A stretch of DNA of 64,000 nt from Lentisalinibacter sediminis (GTDB taxonomy: Bacteria; Pseudomonadota; Gammaproteobacteria; Steroidobacterales; Woeseiaceae): contig NZ_JAPDRF010000009.1 in the NCBI RefSeq assembly GCF_040706615.1, forward strand, positions 118,493-182,492, read 5' to 3'. Of the stretch, positions 24,644 through 32,272 are shown piece after piece (position 1 is the stretch's first letter; each line of letters opens with the position of its first letter). The notes under the pieces are model-generated. The model made no database searches. It was not told the DNA's origin and saw only the letters and a list, made by a program, of their open reading frames with translations. Position numbers and translations under genes: made by a program.

Positions 24644-25156
24644 CTATTTCTTTTTCGGCGTGCTGTCGTAGGGGTTGCAGAAGGCCGCCTCCGGGGCGTC
24701 CTTATCGTCGTCGCCCGCCTCGGTCACGTCCTTGCCGAGGATCTGGCGCAGCATCTGGGTGCTGACCAGCTGCAACTCATCGGCCTCGTCCGGATCCGGC
24801 TCGAGCTCGTCGATATTGCGGCCGCCGACTGCCACCGATTCGCGTCCCGCGACGGGGCGGTTCATCATCGCGTCGAGGCTCTCGGTCTCCAGGATGCGGA
24901 AGTGGCCCGTGTCTTTCTCCCTGGCCACCACGCCCTCCGCGCCGTCGCCCGCGAGACGGTCCATCTCCTCGCGCAGGTCCGGGTCGCCCTGGTGGATCAG
25001 CGCTTCCACGGTCTGCGTGCTCATCAGCTCGAAGCGGCCCGTTTTCACGTCGCCCACCCAGACCGAGTGGCCGCGCTCGTCGAGCCCGACCTTGCCGCCG
25101 GGCCGTGCGAGCCTCACGGTGTCGCCTTTGCCGGGCTTGTCCGATCCCTCTGCCAT
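24644..25156 (-). CDS. Uncharacterised acidic protein with three short internal repeats
   Basis: I do not recognise this 170-residue protein. It is acidic, has no signal peptide, and carries three related 14-residue segments: RFELMSTQTVEALI (41-54), HFRILETESLDAMM (85-98) and ELQLVSTQMLRQIL (127-140). They are spaced about 43 residues apart, so the protein looks like three copies of a small module. The end is Lys-rich (STPKKK). The start ATG has GGAG 7 nt upstream. It is convergent with the RibA gene across a 240-bp gap with no feature I can support. Confidence 0.7.
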   Translation of the reverse strand: MAEGSDKPGKGDTVRLARPGGKVGLDERGHSVWVGDVKTGRFELMSTQTVEALIHQGDPDLREEMDRLAGDGAEGVVAREKDTGHFRILETESLDAMMNRPVAGRESVAVGGRNIDELEPDPDEADELQLVSTQMLRQILGKDVTEAGDDDKDAPEAAFCNPYDSTPKKK

Positions 25157-25326
25157 GCCGTACTCCGCGCGGTTCCCGCGCATATTGTCTGCATTATGCC
25201 CGCTCGGGCGCCGGGATTTCTGAGAATCGCTTCACAGCCCGGTATGCTGCCGCCGACAGCCGTTCAGCCTCGATTCACCGGTTACTGCTAGAATTCCGGC
25301 GCTTTCCTCCCGAGGAGTTCTGTGCC

Positions 25327-25878
25327 ATGAGAATCCCGCAATTATTCCCTGTCATGCTGCTTGCGGCCTGCTGGTTCGCGCAGCCCGCGCTGGCCGACAG
25401 TGGTGCCGAGATCGATGCCGACGTAAACGAGGCGCTCGCCACCTTCAAGTCCGAGGTGAACGGCGCGGAGGTGTTTCTGAACGGCGCCGCCGGAGTGTTG
25501 GTATTCCCCCGGGTCATCAAGGCCGGCATCGGCATCGGCGGCGAGTATGGCAAGGGTGCGCTCAGGGTCGGCGGCCAGACGGTCGACTACTATTCCACGG
25601 CGGCCGGTTCCATCGGCTTCCAACTCGGCGCCCAGGCCAAGAGCATCGTGATCGCCTTCATGACGCAGGAGGCGCTGAAGAAGTTCCGCAGCAGCGCCGG
25701 CTTCAAGGTGGGCGTGGACGGCTCCGTCGCGCTGATCGACCTGGGTGCCGGCAAGACCATCGATACGGCAAACATCACCGACCCGGTGGTCGGCTTCGTC
25801 TTCGGCAGCAAGGGCCTCATGTACAACCTCACGCTCGAGGGCACCAAGTTCACGAAGCTGGACATGGGCGAGGACTAG
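25327..25878 (+). CDS. SYLF-domain (Ysc84-like) lipid-binding exported protein
   Basis: The 183-residue protein has a signal peptide (LFPVMLLAACWFAQPALADS) and then the SYLF/Ysc84 pattern: AAGVLVFPRVIKAGIGIGGEYGKGAL, GSIGFQLGAQAKSIVIAFMTQEALKKF and KGLMYNLTLEGTKFTKL. Bacterial members are periplasmic or outer-membrane-associated and bind phosphoinositide-like lipids in eukaryotic relatives. ATG 25327 follows GAGGAGTTCTGTGCC. It is a single gene; 100 bp downstream is the small ORF with the extreme ribosome-binding site. Confidence 0.9.
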   Translation: MRIPQLFPVMLLAACWFAQPALADSGAEIDADVNEALATFKSEVNGAEVFLNGAAGVLVFPRVIKAGIGIGGEYGKGALRVGGQTVDYYSTAAGSIGFQLGAQAKSIVIAFMTQEALKKFRSSAGFKVGVDGSVALIDLGAGKTIDTANITDPVVGFVFGSKGLMYNLTLEGTKFTKLDMGED

Positions 25879-25978
25879 GTTCTGTCCAATCAGCGTTCGT
25901 GACCGTGTCCGCGTTTTTCGCCGCAGCGCTTGGAATTCGCCGGCATTTATTGGATGCTGTCGGCTCGGCCCATAACTG

Positions 25979-26074
25979 AAAGGAGGTGATCCAATGTCTA
26001 GTGAGAAATTGGGAGTGTCGATCCAGCCCCGGGTTTTCGCGGTGACAGTGGAGCAGCCTTCGCTGTCGCAGTGA
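25979..26074 (+). CDS. 26-codon small ORF with near-full-length anti-SD complement
   Basis: The coding part is 25994-26074; the upstream 15 bases are included as part of the unit. The sequence AAAGGAGGTGATCCA directly before the ATG is complementary to essentially the whole 3' tail of 16S rRNA, far more than the usual 4-6 bases. The peptide is MSSEKLGVSIQPRVFAVTV followed by EQPSLSQ. It has no membrane segment or Cys. Two small hairpins and a strong terminator follow within 75 bp, so this is a discrete transcription unit. It could be a small protein, a leader peptide, a RiPP precursor or an RNA that titrates ribosomes. I know of no match and claim no function. Confidence 0.5.
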   Translation, partial: KGGDPMSSEKLGVSIQPRVFAVTVEQPSLSQ

Positions 26075-26080
26075 GGCCCA

Positions 26081-26115
26081 GGGTACGGAAGATACCCGGG
26101 GGTTGACGACACCCC
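26081..26115 (+). other. Two small hairpins after the 26-codon ORF
   Basis: GGGTA (26081-26085) pairs with TACCC (26093-26097), and GGGGT (26099-26103) pairs with ACCCC (26111-26115). With the terminator they form three consecutive stem-loops, as in many sRNA 3' parts. The stems are short (5 bp each). Confidence 0.4.
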
Positions 26116-26124
26116 ACTCACGGA

Positions 26125-26149
26125 GGGCCGCAGCGATGCGGCCCTTTTT
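26125..26149 (+). terminator. Rho-independent terminator of the small-ORF unit
   Basis: A perfect 8-bp stem, GGGCCGCA (26125-26132) paired with TGCGGCCC (26137-26144), has a stable GCGA tetraloop and is followed by TTTTT. It lies 50 bp after the small ORF stop and 85 bp before the next gene. Confidence 0.9.
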
Positions 26150-26234
26150 CATTGCCCGGTGTCGCGACGTCCGCCCTTCCTCTGGCGCGAACGTTGGGAT
26201 AGATTCCGGGGGACGGTCGAGGAGGATGGCTGCG

Positions 26235-26495
26235 ATGAGTGCAAGCCTCAGGGAACAGGTGGAAGCGTTACTGCCCAAGTGGGAGCGGTGGTATCCGAGC
26301 CTGTTCGACGCAGCCGCGGACCTCGGCCTGATCAAGGCGCGGGTGTGCTCGCCCGACTCCCTGCTGCTGTCCAACCGGCACGCCTCGGTGCAGTCACAGG
26401 CGGCGGCTGCGCATCGCGAGAAGTGGGGCGGCACGGACGAGCCGGGCCGCAACGCGCCCGGCAAAGGCAAGAGGAAGCGGCGCAAGCGCCGCTGA
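26235..26495 (+). CDS. Small uncharacterised protein with basic tail
   Basis: The 86-residue protein has an N-terminal helical part (SLREQVEALLPKWERWYPSL) and ends in a very basic tail, GKGKRKRRKRR. There is no recognised domain. ATG 26235 is preceded by AGGAGG at a 9-nt spacing; an in-frame ATG at 26226 is too close to it. The basic tail could bind nucleic acid or membrane phosphate groups (inference). It is convergent with a Cys-rich protein gene, 45 bp away. Confidence 0.6.
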   Translation: MSASLREQVEALLPKWERWYPSLFDAAADLGLIKARVCSPDSLLLSNRHASVQSQAAAAHREKWGGTDEPGRNAPGKGKRKRRKRR

Positions 26496-26539
26496 GGCTG
26501 GCGACGGGCCTCCGTCACCAGCACCGCTTTCACCCCGTA

Positions 26540-26917
26540 TTACTTCTTGCGGAACAGCGCCTCGGCGTCGGCCAGGGGTTCGTCGCCGCCGTCTTCGCCG
26601 GGGTCCGGCTCCGGCGCGCCGCCGAAAAGGCTGTCGAGTTCCCGCTGCGCCCGCCGCTCGGCGTCGATGGCGCCGGATTCGAAAGCCGTGGCCGAGGGAC
26701 GGAAGTAGTCGCAGAAATTCGGCCGCTCCTTCTCCTTCACCTCCTCGGCGTCGTCCTCCCGGCACTGGCGGGTAACCGAGGGGTCGAAATAGACGCACAT
26801 GCGGCACACGTGCAGCGGGATGCTGCACTCAGGGCACTCATCCAGCCGGGACAGGGGCAGGGTGAGCTTCGCGAGCGGGGCGCCGCAGCGCCAGCAGCGC
26901 AAGTCGTTGGTCTCCAT
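26540..26917 (-). CDS. Cys-rich putative zinc-binding protein
   Basis: The 125-residue protein has eight Cys in the first 70 residues in paired patterns: C8xxC11, C28xxC31, C38xxC41, then C52 and C69. These could make two zinc ribbons. The rest is acidic and low-complexity (APEPDPGEDGGDEP), ending in ALFRKK. It belongs to a conserved type of small hypothetical protein in gammaproteobacteria whose role I do not know. It is cytoplasmic by sequence. Confidence 0.75.
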   Translation of the reverse strand: METNDLRCWRCGAPLAKLTLPLSRLDECPECSIPLHVCRMCVYFDPSVTRQCREDDAEEVKEKERPNFCDYFRPSATAFESGAIDAERRAQRELDSLFGGAPEPDPGEDGGDEPLADAEALFRKK

Positions 26918-27030
26918 GGCTCCGACTGTCGCGCTTCGCGGGGAGCGTGTCCAGCGGCCCGCCGGCCGACGAGAGCGCTTCTGTGATCGGGCTCACGGCG
27001 CTAAGCAGCTGCCTGCGCTAGCATTTCTGC

Positions 27031-27282
27031 ATGGCTGAGAGGGTCGCATCGCCTTCCGTCGAGGAAGAGGAATTCAGCGGTGACGGGCTCGTGCTCCTGC
27101 CGGAGGGCTATCTGGATTCCTCCGATGCGGCGTACGAGCTGCACCGTGAGCAGATCGACACCCGGGTACACGACCTCGCTATCGGGGGACTCACGCGCCG
27201 GCTCGGCGACACCCTGCTCGCGATCGTGCGGCGGGCCGCGGTGCTCTGGCTCGCTCTCGGCTTCGTGACGGTCTGTGTCTGA
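27031..27282 (+). CDS. Small protein with C-terminal membrane segment
   Basis: The 83-residue protein has an acidic N-terminus and one C-terminal hydrophobic segment (AAVLWLALGFVTVCV), so it may be a tail-anchored membrane protein. It has no recognised family and no clear ribosome-binding site before the ATG. Its end is 4 bp from the stop of the convergent J-domain gene. It may be a real small gene, but support is limited to its size, position and coherent hydropathy. Confidence 0.45.
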   Translation: MAERVASPSVEEEEFSGDGLVLLPEGYLDSSDAAYELHREQIDTRVHDLAIGGLTRRLGDTLLAIVRRAAVLWLALGFVTVCV

Positions 27283-27286
27283 GGCC

Positions 27287-28000
27287 TCAGGCGGTCTCGC
27301 AGACGAAAGCCCCGACCGTGCGCTCGAGATCGAGCGTGAGGAACTCGGCGCGCACCAGCCACTGCCTGTCACCCGACTCCACCGACGGCTGCGCGGCCAC
27401 CACGCGGGCCACGGCCCGGCAGATGTCGCTGTCGAGGCGGATGATCTGGCCGGGGGACAGCGCCTGCCGGGTGACGAATTTCAACCCGTGCAGGGAGACG
27501 TCCTGCATGCGACCCGTCATTGGGAAGTGCTGCGGCCAGGTGGCGAGGAAGGTGATCGGCCGGCTCCGGCGGATGCGGGTGATGGCCCGCTGACCCCGGG
27601 TCTCCAGGCGACTGCGGTCGGCCGGCGCGAGCGGGCTCGCGCATTCGCCGCAGCGCTCGCCGGCCTCCGGCGCGCCGGTATGGCCGCGTTCGGTGCCGCA
27701 GAACAGGCATGCTTCCGCCGGCCGCGGCTCGTGCCGGGGATGCCGCCGGGACGCGTTGGCGGCACTGGTGGCGCTGCGGGCGGCATCATACGACGCCCTC
27801 TTCTCCGGGTGCCGCAGTACCGACCAGGCCTCGTTCAGCGCCGCGGCCCGGCGGTTGTCACCGCCCAGATCGGGGTGCGCGCGCATCCGCTGCATCAGGG
27901 TGCGGTAGCTGGAGCGGATCACCTCCAGCGGTGCGTCGGGCTGGACGTGGAGTATGCGGTAATAGTCACGTTGCCCGACAGGGCCGTTCCTGGACTTCAT
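27287..28000 (-). CDS. J-domain protein with zinc-cysteine motif and C-terminal PilZ-like domain
   Basis: The 237-residue protein starts with a J-domain (residues 12-73) including the essential HPD at 42-44, so it should stimulate an Hsp70/DnaK partner. A middle part has C98xxC101 and C117xxC120, a probable zinc site. The C-terminal part (about 135-235) has RAITR (138-142) and DVSLHG (167-172), which match the RxxxR and (D/N)xSxxG motifs of c-di-GMP-binding PilZ domains. The order J-domain, zinc, PilZ is unusual. It could link chaperone recruitment to c-di-GMP. The J-domain is certain; the PilZ call is good but made by eye. Confidence 0.82.
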   Translation of the reverse strand: MKSRNGPVGQRDYYRILHVQPDAPLEVIRSSYRTLMQRMRAHPDLGGDNRRAAALNEAWSVLRHPEKRASYDAARSATSAANASRRHPRHEPRPAEACLFCGTERGHTGAPEAGERCGECASPLAPADRSRLETRGQRAITRIRRSRPITFLATWPQHFPMTGRMQDVSLHGLKFVTRQALSPGQIIRLDSDICRAVARVVAAQPSVESGDRQWLVRAEFLTLDLERTVGAFVCETA

Positions 28001-28110
28001 GCCTGCGCCTCGTTGTTCTTGTTATGCCTCCGGATTCTAGTGACCCACGCAGCCCCGTGAGGCCCGACTCGACATAAGGGCAGGCATTGTCCTGGCGCGA
28101 GTGACGGCCG

Positions 28111-29013
28111 TCAGGGCTGCCGATTGTCGGTGATGAAGGCGCCCAGCTCCCGGAATTCGTCGGCACGCGCGCTGCCGCGGCGCCAGCCGAGCGCGATCTC
28201 TCTGTAGGAGCGTTCGCCCATGGGCCAGAGTCCGACGTCTGTCGCGCTCAACAGCGCCGAGTCCCTGGCCATCTCCGGCAGGAAGGTGATGCCGAGGTCG
28301 GCGTCCACCATCTCTATCAGGGTCAGCAGGCTGGTGGCGGCGAAGCGACTCACCTTCTCGGAGCTGCGGATGCGGCACGCGTCTATGGCGTGCTCCCGCA
28401 GGCAATGGCCTTCCTCGAGCAGCAGCACGCTGTCGGCATGCAGGCGGTTGTAGCGGTAGTTCTCCGGATCCACCAGACGCGTCTCGCGGTGCGCCGCGAG
28501 CAGGAAGCGATCCCGGTACAGTGGCTCGGTCTCCACGTTGCGCAGCTCGTAGGGGACGGCGAACAGCATCAGGTCGATGTCCCCGGCCAGGAGTTTGTGG
28601 TGCAGCTTGTCGGTGAGGTCCTCCACCAGGAACAGCTTCAGCTCCGGAAAGCTCCTCCGCACCAGGGGCAGCACCCTGGGCAGCAGGAACGGCGAGATGG
28701 TGGGGATGACACCCAGGCGCAGGGGGCCGGACAGGGGCTTCTGGCCTACCCTTGCCATTTGCACGAGCGACTCCAGATCTCTCAGGCACAACCGGGCCTG
28801 TTCAGCCACCTCCCGGCCGATGGCGGTGATGGTGACCTGCCGGTTGGTGCGGTCGACCAGCTGCACGTCCAGCGCTGCCTCCAGTTCCTGGATGCCGACA
28901 CTGAACGCGGACTGGGAGACGTGGCAGGCGTCGGCGGCACGGCCGAAGTGGCCGTGCTCGGCGAGTGCCACAAAGTAACGTAACTGCTTGACGCTGGGAA
29001 GATTAATGGCCAT
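28111..29013 (-). CDS. oxyR: Hydrogen peroxide-inducible genes activator OxyR
   Basis: The 300-residue LysR-type regulator has an N-terminal helix-turn-helix (LRYFVALAEHGHFGRAADACHVSQSAFSVGIQELE) and a ligand domain. It has the redox pair Cys204 and Cys213 in EEGHCLREHAIDACR. The spacing of nine equals that of E. coli OxyR Cys199/Cys208, which form the peroxide-sensing disulfide. It is divergent from dps, a classic OxyR target, across an AT-rich gap, and the next gene is a peroxiredoxin. Direct control of both is very likely. Confidence 0.95.
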   Translation of the reverse strand: MAINLPSVKQLRYFVALAEHGHFGRAADACHVSQSAFSVGIQELEAALDVQLVDRTNRQVTITAIGREVAEQARLCLRDLESLVQMARVGQKPLSGPLRLGVIPTISPFLLPRVLPLVRRSFPELKLFLVEDLTDKLHHKLLAGDIDLMLFAVPYELRNVETEPLYRDRFLLAAHRETRLVDPENYRYNRLHADSVLLLEEGHCLREHAIDACRIRSSEKVSRFAATSLLTLIEMVDADLGITFLPEMARDSALLSATDVGLWPMGERSYREIALGWRRGSARADEFRELGAFITDNRQP

Positions 29014-29125
29014 CGAGCGGGAATCCGGCTGTTGTATTCAATAAATCGATCACTATTATAAAAATATTCCATTTTCATTATCAATGGCGATCCTTATGAT
29101 AGGGAACATCGAAGGAGGATCAATC
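29014..29125. promoter_or_regulatory. AT-rich oxyR-dps divergent control region
   Basis: The 112-bp gap is strikingly AT-rich for this genome, especially 29035-29100, with TATTATAAAAATATT giving possible -10 elements in either direction. OxyR normally binds here in other species using ATAG/CTAT-type quarter-sites; CTAT (near 29053) and ATAG (near 29099) occur, but I cannot fit the full four-part consensus. The dps ribosome-binding site is GGAGGATCAATC. Confidence 0.55.
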
Positions 29126-29605
29126 ATGACCATAAACATCGGAATCGAAGAAAAAGACCGCAGGGAGATAGCAGACGGGCTGTCGCGACTGCTCGCCGAC
29201 AGCTATACGCTGTATCTCAAGACGCACAACTATCACTGGAACGTGACGGGGCCGATGTTCGCCACGCTCCACACGCTTTTCGAGGAGCATTACACCGAGC
29301 TCGCTCAGGCCGTCGACGAAATCGCCGAGCGCATCCGCGCCCTGGGCGTCAAGGCCCCCGGTTCCTACAGCGAGTTCGCGAAGCTCACGGACATCGAAGA
29401 GGAGACGGGCAGCCCGGATGCCGAGGAAATGATCCGGCAACTGGTGCTGGGGCAGGAGACCGTCGTGCGCACGGCGCGGCAGGTGTTCCCGGTCGTGGAC
29501 AAGGCGAACGACGAGCCCACGGCAGACCTGCTGACCCAGCGTATGCAGATTCACGAGAAGAACGCGTGGATGCTTCGCAGCCTGCTGAAGGATGAGGCGG
29601 CCTGA
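29126..29605 (+). CDS. dps: Dps family DNA-protection ferritin
   Basis: The 159-residue protein has the Dps ferroxidase ligands: His in THNYHWNVTGP and Asp/Glu in LFEEHYTELAQAVDEIAERI, contributed across the dimer interface. It forms a dodecamer that oxidises ferrous iron with peroxide and shields DNA. I chose the ATG after AAGGAGGATCAATC; the upstream in-frame start lacks this. It is divergent from OxyR and followed 64 bp downstream by a peroxiredoxin-glutaredoxin gene on the same strand. Confidence 0.94.
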   Translation: MTINIGIEEKDRREIADGLSRLLADSYTLYLKTHNYHWNVTGPMFATLHTLFEEHYTELAQAVDEIAERIRALGVKAPGSYSEFAKLTDIEEETGSPDAEEMIRQLVLGQETVVRTARQVFPVVDKANDEPTADLLTQRMQIHEKNAWMLRSLLKDEAA

Positions 29606-29669
29606 AGCACACGCGACGAACCGATTCGAAACACGGGACATGACCCGAATGGAAACCAGGAGGAAATCA

Positions 29670-30413
29670 ATGGATACATCGATGGAAGGCAAAAGAGTAC
29701 CCGACGCGACGTTCCGCACGCGCGAGGGGCACGAGTGGGTCAACAGGACCTCGAGTGAACTGTTCGACGGCAAGACCGTGGTGGTCTTCTCGCTGCCGGG
29801 CGCGTTCACGCCGACCTGTTCTTCGTCGCACGTACCGCGCTACAACCAGCTGGCCGAGACGTTCAACAAACATGGCGTCGACGAGATCATCTGCGTCTCC
29901 GTCAACGACGCGTTCGTGATGAACGAGTGGCAGGAGGCCCAGAAGGCCTACAACATCCGGTTTCTGCCGGACGGCAACGGCGAGTTCACCTCGAAGATGG
30001 GCCTGCTGGTCGACAAGGACGACCTCGGCTTCGGCAAGCGCTCCTGGCGTTATTCCATGCTGGTGCGCGACGGCAAGATCGAGAAGCTGTTCGTCGAGCC
30101 GGAGAAGCCCGGCGACCCCTACGAGGTCTCCGACGCCGACACCATGCTGGAGTACATCGCGCCGAGCGCGGAGAAGCCCCACGACGTGACCATCCTGTCG
30201 CGCAAGGGCTGCCCGTTCTGTGCCGAGGCAAAGGCACGGCTGCGCGACGCCGGCATCGACTACGAGGAGCTGGTGCTGAACCGCGACTACACGGACCGCA
30301 CGCTGCGCGCTGTCGCCAAGGCGACCACCTTCCCGCAGGTGTTCGTCGACGGCGAGCTGATCGGCGGTGCCGACGACCTCGAGCAGTGGCTGAGCGGTCG
30401 CAAGGCGGCCTGA
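29670..30413 (+). CDS. Hybrid peroxiredoxin 5-glutaredoxin
   Basis: The 247-residue protein fuses a Prx5-type peroxiredoxin (residues 1-165, peroxidatic Cys50 in PGAFTPTCSSSH) to a glutaredoxin domain (residues 170-247, active site CPFC at 181-184, with TFPQVFVDGELIGGADDL binding glutathione). It matches the single-chain hybrid Prx5 of Haemophilus influenzae, which reduces peroxides with glutathione directly. The start ATG follows AGGAGGAAATCA. With OxyR and Dps it completes a peroxide-defence block. A terminator follows. Confidence 0.94.
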   Translation: MDTSMEGKRVPDATFRTREGHEWVNRTSSELFDGKTVVVFSLPGAFTPTCSSSHVPRYNQLAETFNKHGVDEIICVSVNDAFVMNEWQEAQKAYNIRFLPDGNGEFTSKMGLLVDKDDLGFGKRSWRYSMLVRDGKIEKLFVEPEKPGDPYEVSDADTMLEYIAPSAEKPHDVTILSRKGCPFCAEAKARLRDAGIDYEELVLNRDYTDRTLRAVAKATTFPQVFVDGELIGGADDLEQWLSGRKAA

Positions 30414-30466
30414 ACGGCCGGACGCCCGAGTCGATCCCCAGCCGTCTCAACGACGGCGATGCGAAG

Positions 30467-30497
30467 GCCGGGTCCCGCGAGGGGCCCGGCTTTTTTT
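30467..30497 (+). terminator. Rho-independent terminator after the Prx-Grx gene
   Basis: GCCGGGTCCC (30467-30476) pairs with GGGGCCCGGC (30481-30490) through ten pairs including one T-G, with a GCGA tetraloop. Seven Ts follow. It may also be used, in reverse, by the convergent MBL hydrolase gene. Confidence 0.88.
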
Positions 30498-30510
30498 GTC
30501 TGCGACGGGG

Positions 30511-31359
30511 TCAGGACGCCAGCCGGGTCTCCGCCGCGCCCGCCTGCAGCGGCGCCGGGAGCTCGTGACGCCGGCCGAGCTTCGCGATGCGAAAACCGTG
30601 GCTCTCCAGCCGGCGGCCGTTCTCCACCGAGCCGTAGTGATAGACGACGATGCGGTCGAGCGTCTCTCCGGGATACTCGTTCAACAGGTCGACGAAGCCG
30701 CTGTGTGCGGGATTCGCCCGGACCGCGCAGTCGTGGAAGATGGTCTCGCCCTCGGTGGCGTACTCGCGCAGCACCTCGGGTATGGGCCGGGTATCCCCTG
30801 TGAACAGGAAGCTCCCGGGCAGCGCGACGCCGTAGCAGAACCGCGGCTGCATGTGCCGCACCTCGAAGACACGGAACCACAGCGAATCCAGCCAGAACCC
30901 GCCGGTGACCGGGACGAGCTGGAATGCGTCCCAGAAATTCGTCCCGCCCTCGGCCCGGACGAAGGCGTTGCCCACCACCCGTTCCTGCAGCCTGGCCACG
31001 ATCGAGGCGGGCGCGAACAACCTTATTGGCGCTTGCTTGCCGCCGATGACCAAGGGCGCCGCCGCATGGAACAGCTCCTCCAGGCCGCCCACGTGATCCA
31101 TGTGGGTGTGCGTGAGATAGACGCTGTGCGGAAGCGCGTCGTACTGCGCGCGATAGCCGTCCACGGCGCCGGGGCCGCAGTCGAGCATCAGGAGCGGCTC
31201 CGCTCCCCGTTCGACCACTGCGATGGGGCTGCCCTGGCTGGTACCGCCGCCGATGCCGAGGAAGCGCAGCGCGTAGCCTTCGCTGCTCTCCGATCGCCGG
31301 TCGAGCGGCATGTCGGTCACGGCCGGGCCGTGCCGGTCTCGAGCAAGACTCTCCGTCAT
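30511..31359 (-). CDS. MBL-fold metallo-hydrolase
   Basis: The 282-residue protein has the metallo-beta-lactamase-fold motif THTHMDHVGG, a later Asp in FLFTGDTRPI and a final His in VVYHYGS, giving a two-metal site. The N-terminal strand FLGIGGGTSQGSP is as in the RNase Z/PhnP-like group. The substrate is unknown; a phosphodiester or lactone is possible. I chose the ATG preceded by GGGAGAGGGAACG (start 31359) rather than the ATG 51 bases upstream. It is convergent with the Prx-Grx gene. Confidence 0.85.
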   Translation of the reverse strand: MTESLARDRHGPAVTDMPLDRRSESSEGYALRFLGIGGGTSQGSPIAVVERGAEPLLMLDCGPGAVDGYRAQYDALPHSVYLTHTHMDHVGGLEELFHAAAPLVIGGKQAPIRLFAPASIVARLQERVVGNAFVRAEGGTNFWDAFQLVPVTGGFWLDSLWFRVFEVRHMQPRFCYGVALPGSFLFTGDTRPIPEVLREYATEGETIFHDCAVRANPAHSGFVDLLNEYPGETLDRIVVYHYGSVENGRRLESHGFRIAKLGRRHELPAPLQAGAAETRLAS

Positions 31360-31446
31360 CGTTCCCTCTCCCTGCTGACTGCCTTCATGGCGGTCCATGC
31401 TAGAGAGCATCGATGACGTTCTGATGAAGCCGTCGCGGCGTGTCGA

Positions 31447-32106
31447 TCAGAAGTTCCAGTGGAAGCCGAGCATGGCTACCGGATACATGTCGTAGTCCTC
31501 GAGTTCGGCCTCCAGCTCCTGCCGCTCGGCTTCCAGGTCAGCCTGGAACTGGGGCACGTCGGCGATCGGCCCGCTGGCGTTGAAACCCACCTGGGGTTCG
31601 CCCTGGAACAGCACGCCGAGATCCAGGCTCAGACCGACGGTGTCGAAGATGCGGAAATCCATGCCCACGCCGGCATAGGGCGCGCCGCTATCGAAAGTCA
31701 CGGCGGCGTTGAGTGTGCCCACCTGGTCGACGGGATAGACGGTGCCGCCGATCTCGATCGTGCTGCCTTCCTGGCTGGTCAGGTTCACCTCGTTGCTGTT
31801 CGAGAAGTAGCCGGCCGTCAGACGGAACGGCGTCATCGGTGCCCGCAGGTTCACCGTGGCGTACCACGTGTCCAGATCGAACTCGCCGTCGTAGTTGACG
31901 CCGGCCTCGGAGCCGTCGTCGTCGAAGCTGAACCGGTTAAGGCCGCCACGCAGGTCGAGATACGGGACCGGGCGCCAGGTGGCCTCGAGGCCGAGGCCGA
32001 GCGTGCCGGCCCGGACGCCGAACCAGAGGTCATCGTCGGCCTGGGCGGGCATTGCCGCGGCGAGGCCGAGCAGTGCGAGGAGAGCGGAAATTTTCAGGGT
32101 CTTCAT
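31447..32106 (-). CDS. Outer-membrane beta-barrel protein, uncharacterised
   Basis: The 219-residue protein has a signal peptide ending in AMPAQADD and alternating-hydrophobicity strands, and it closes with YPVMLGFHWNF, a barrel ending in Phe as BAM substrates need. It has an acidic Glu-rich loop near residue 200 (ADLEAERQELEAELEDY). The size fits an eight- to twelve-stranded barrel. No close family is recognised. ATG 32106 has GGAG 5 nt upstream. It is divergent from the DUF418 gene. Confidence 0.8.
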   Translation of the reverse strand: MKTLKISALLALLGLAAAMPAQADDDLWFGVRAGTLGLGLEATWRPVPYLDLRGGLNRFSFDDDGSEAGVNYDGEFDLDTWYATVNLRAPMTPFRLTAGYFSNSNEVNLTSQEGSTIEIGGTVYPVDQVGTLNAAVTFDSGAPYAGVGMDFRIFDTVGLSLDLGVLFQGEPQVGFNASGPIADVPQFQADLEAERQELEAELEDYDMYPVAMLGFHWNF

Positions 32107-32272
32107 GGTCACTCCGTGCCCGCGTCCGGGCGGGCAATTGAACAGAATAAGCGGAAGGCTATACCGGCTTCCCGATCGCGGGTGTGAGCGGGATCACATC
32201 CACGGATGCCCGGGACGGGCCCGGGCAGTAGAATGCGAGCCAGTCCGGGCGGTCCGGCACGGCAGGGAGACA

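Noticed and set aside
24480..24671. 63-codon frame between RibA and the repeat protein
   Set aside because: It overlaps the end of the opposite gene, has no ribosome-binding site and shows no domain.
25979..25996. 16S rRNA 3' end on the minus strand
   Set aside because: The match to the 16S tail stops after about 15 bases. The sequence beyond does not continue as 16S rRNA, so this is a ribosome-binding site, not an rRNA remnant.
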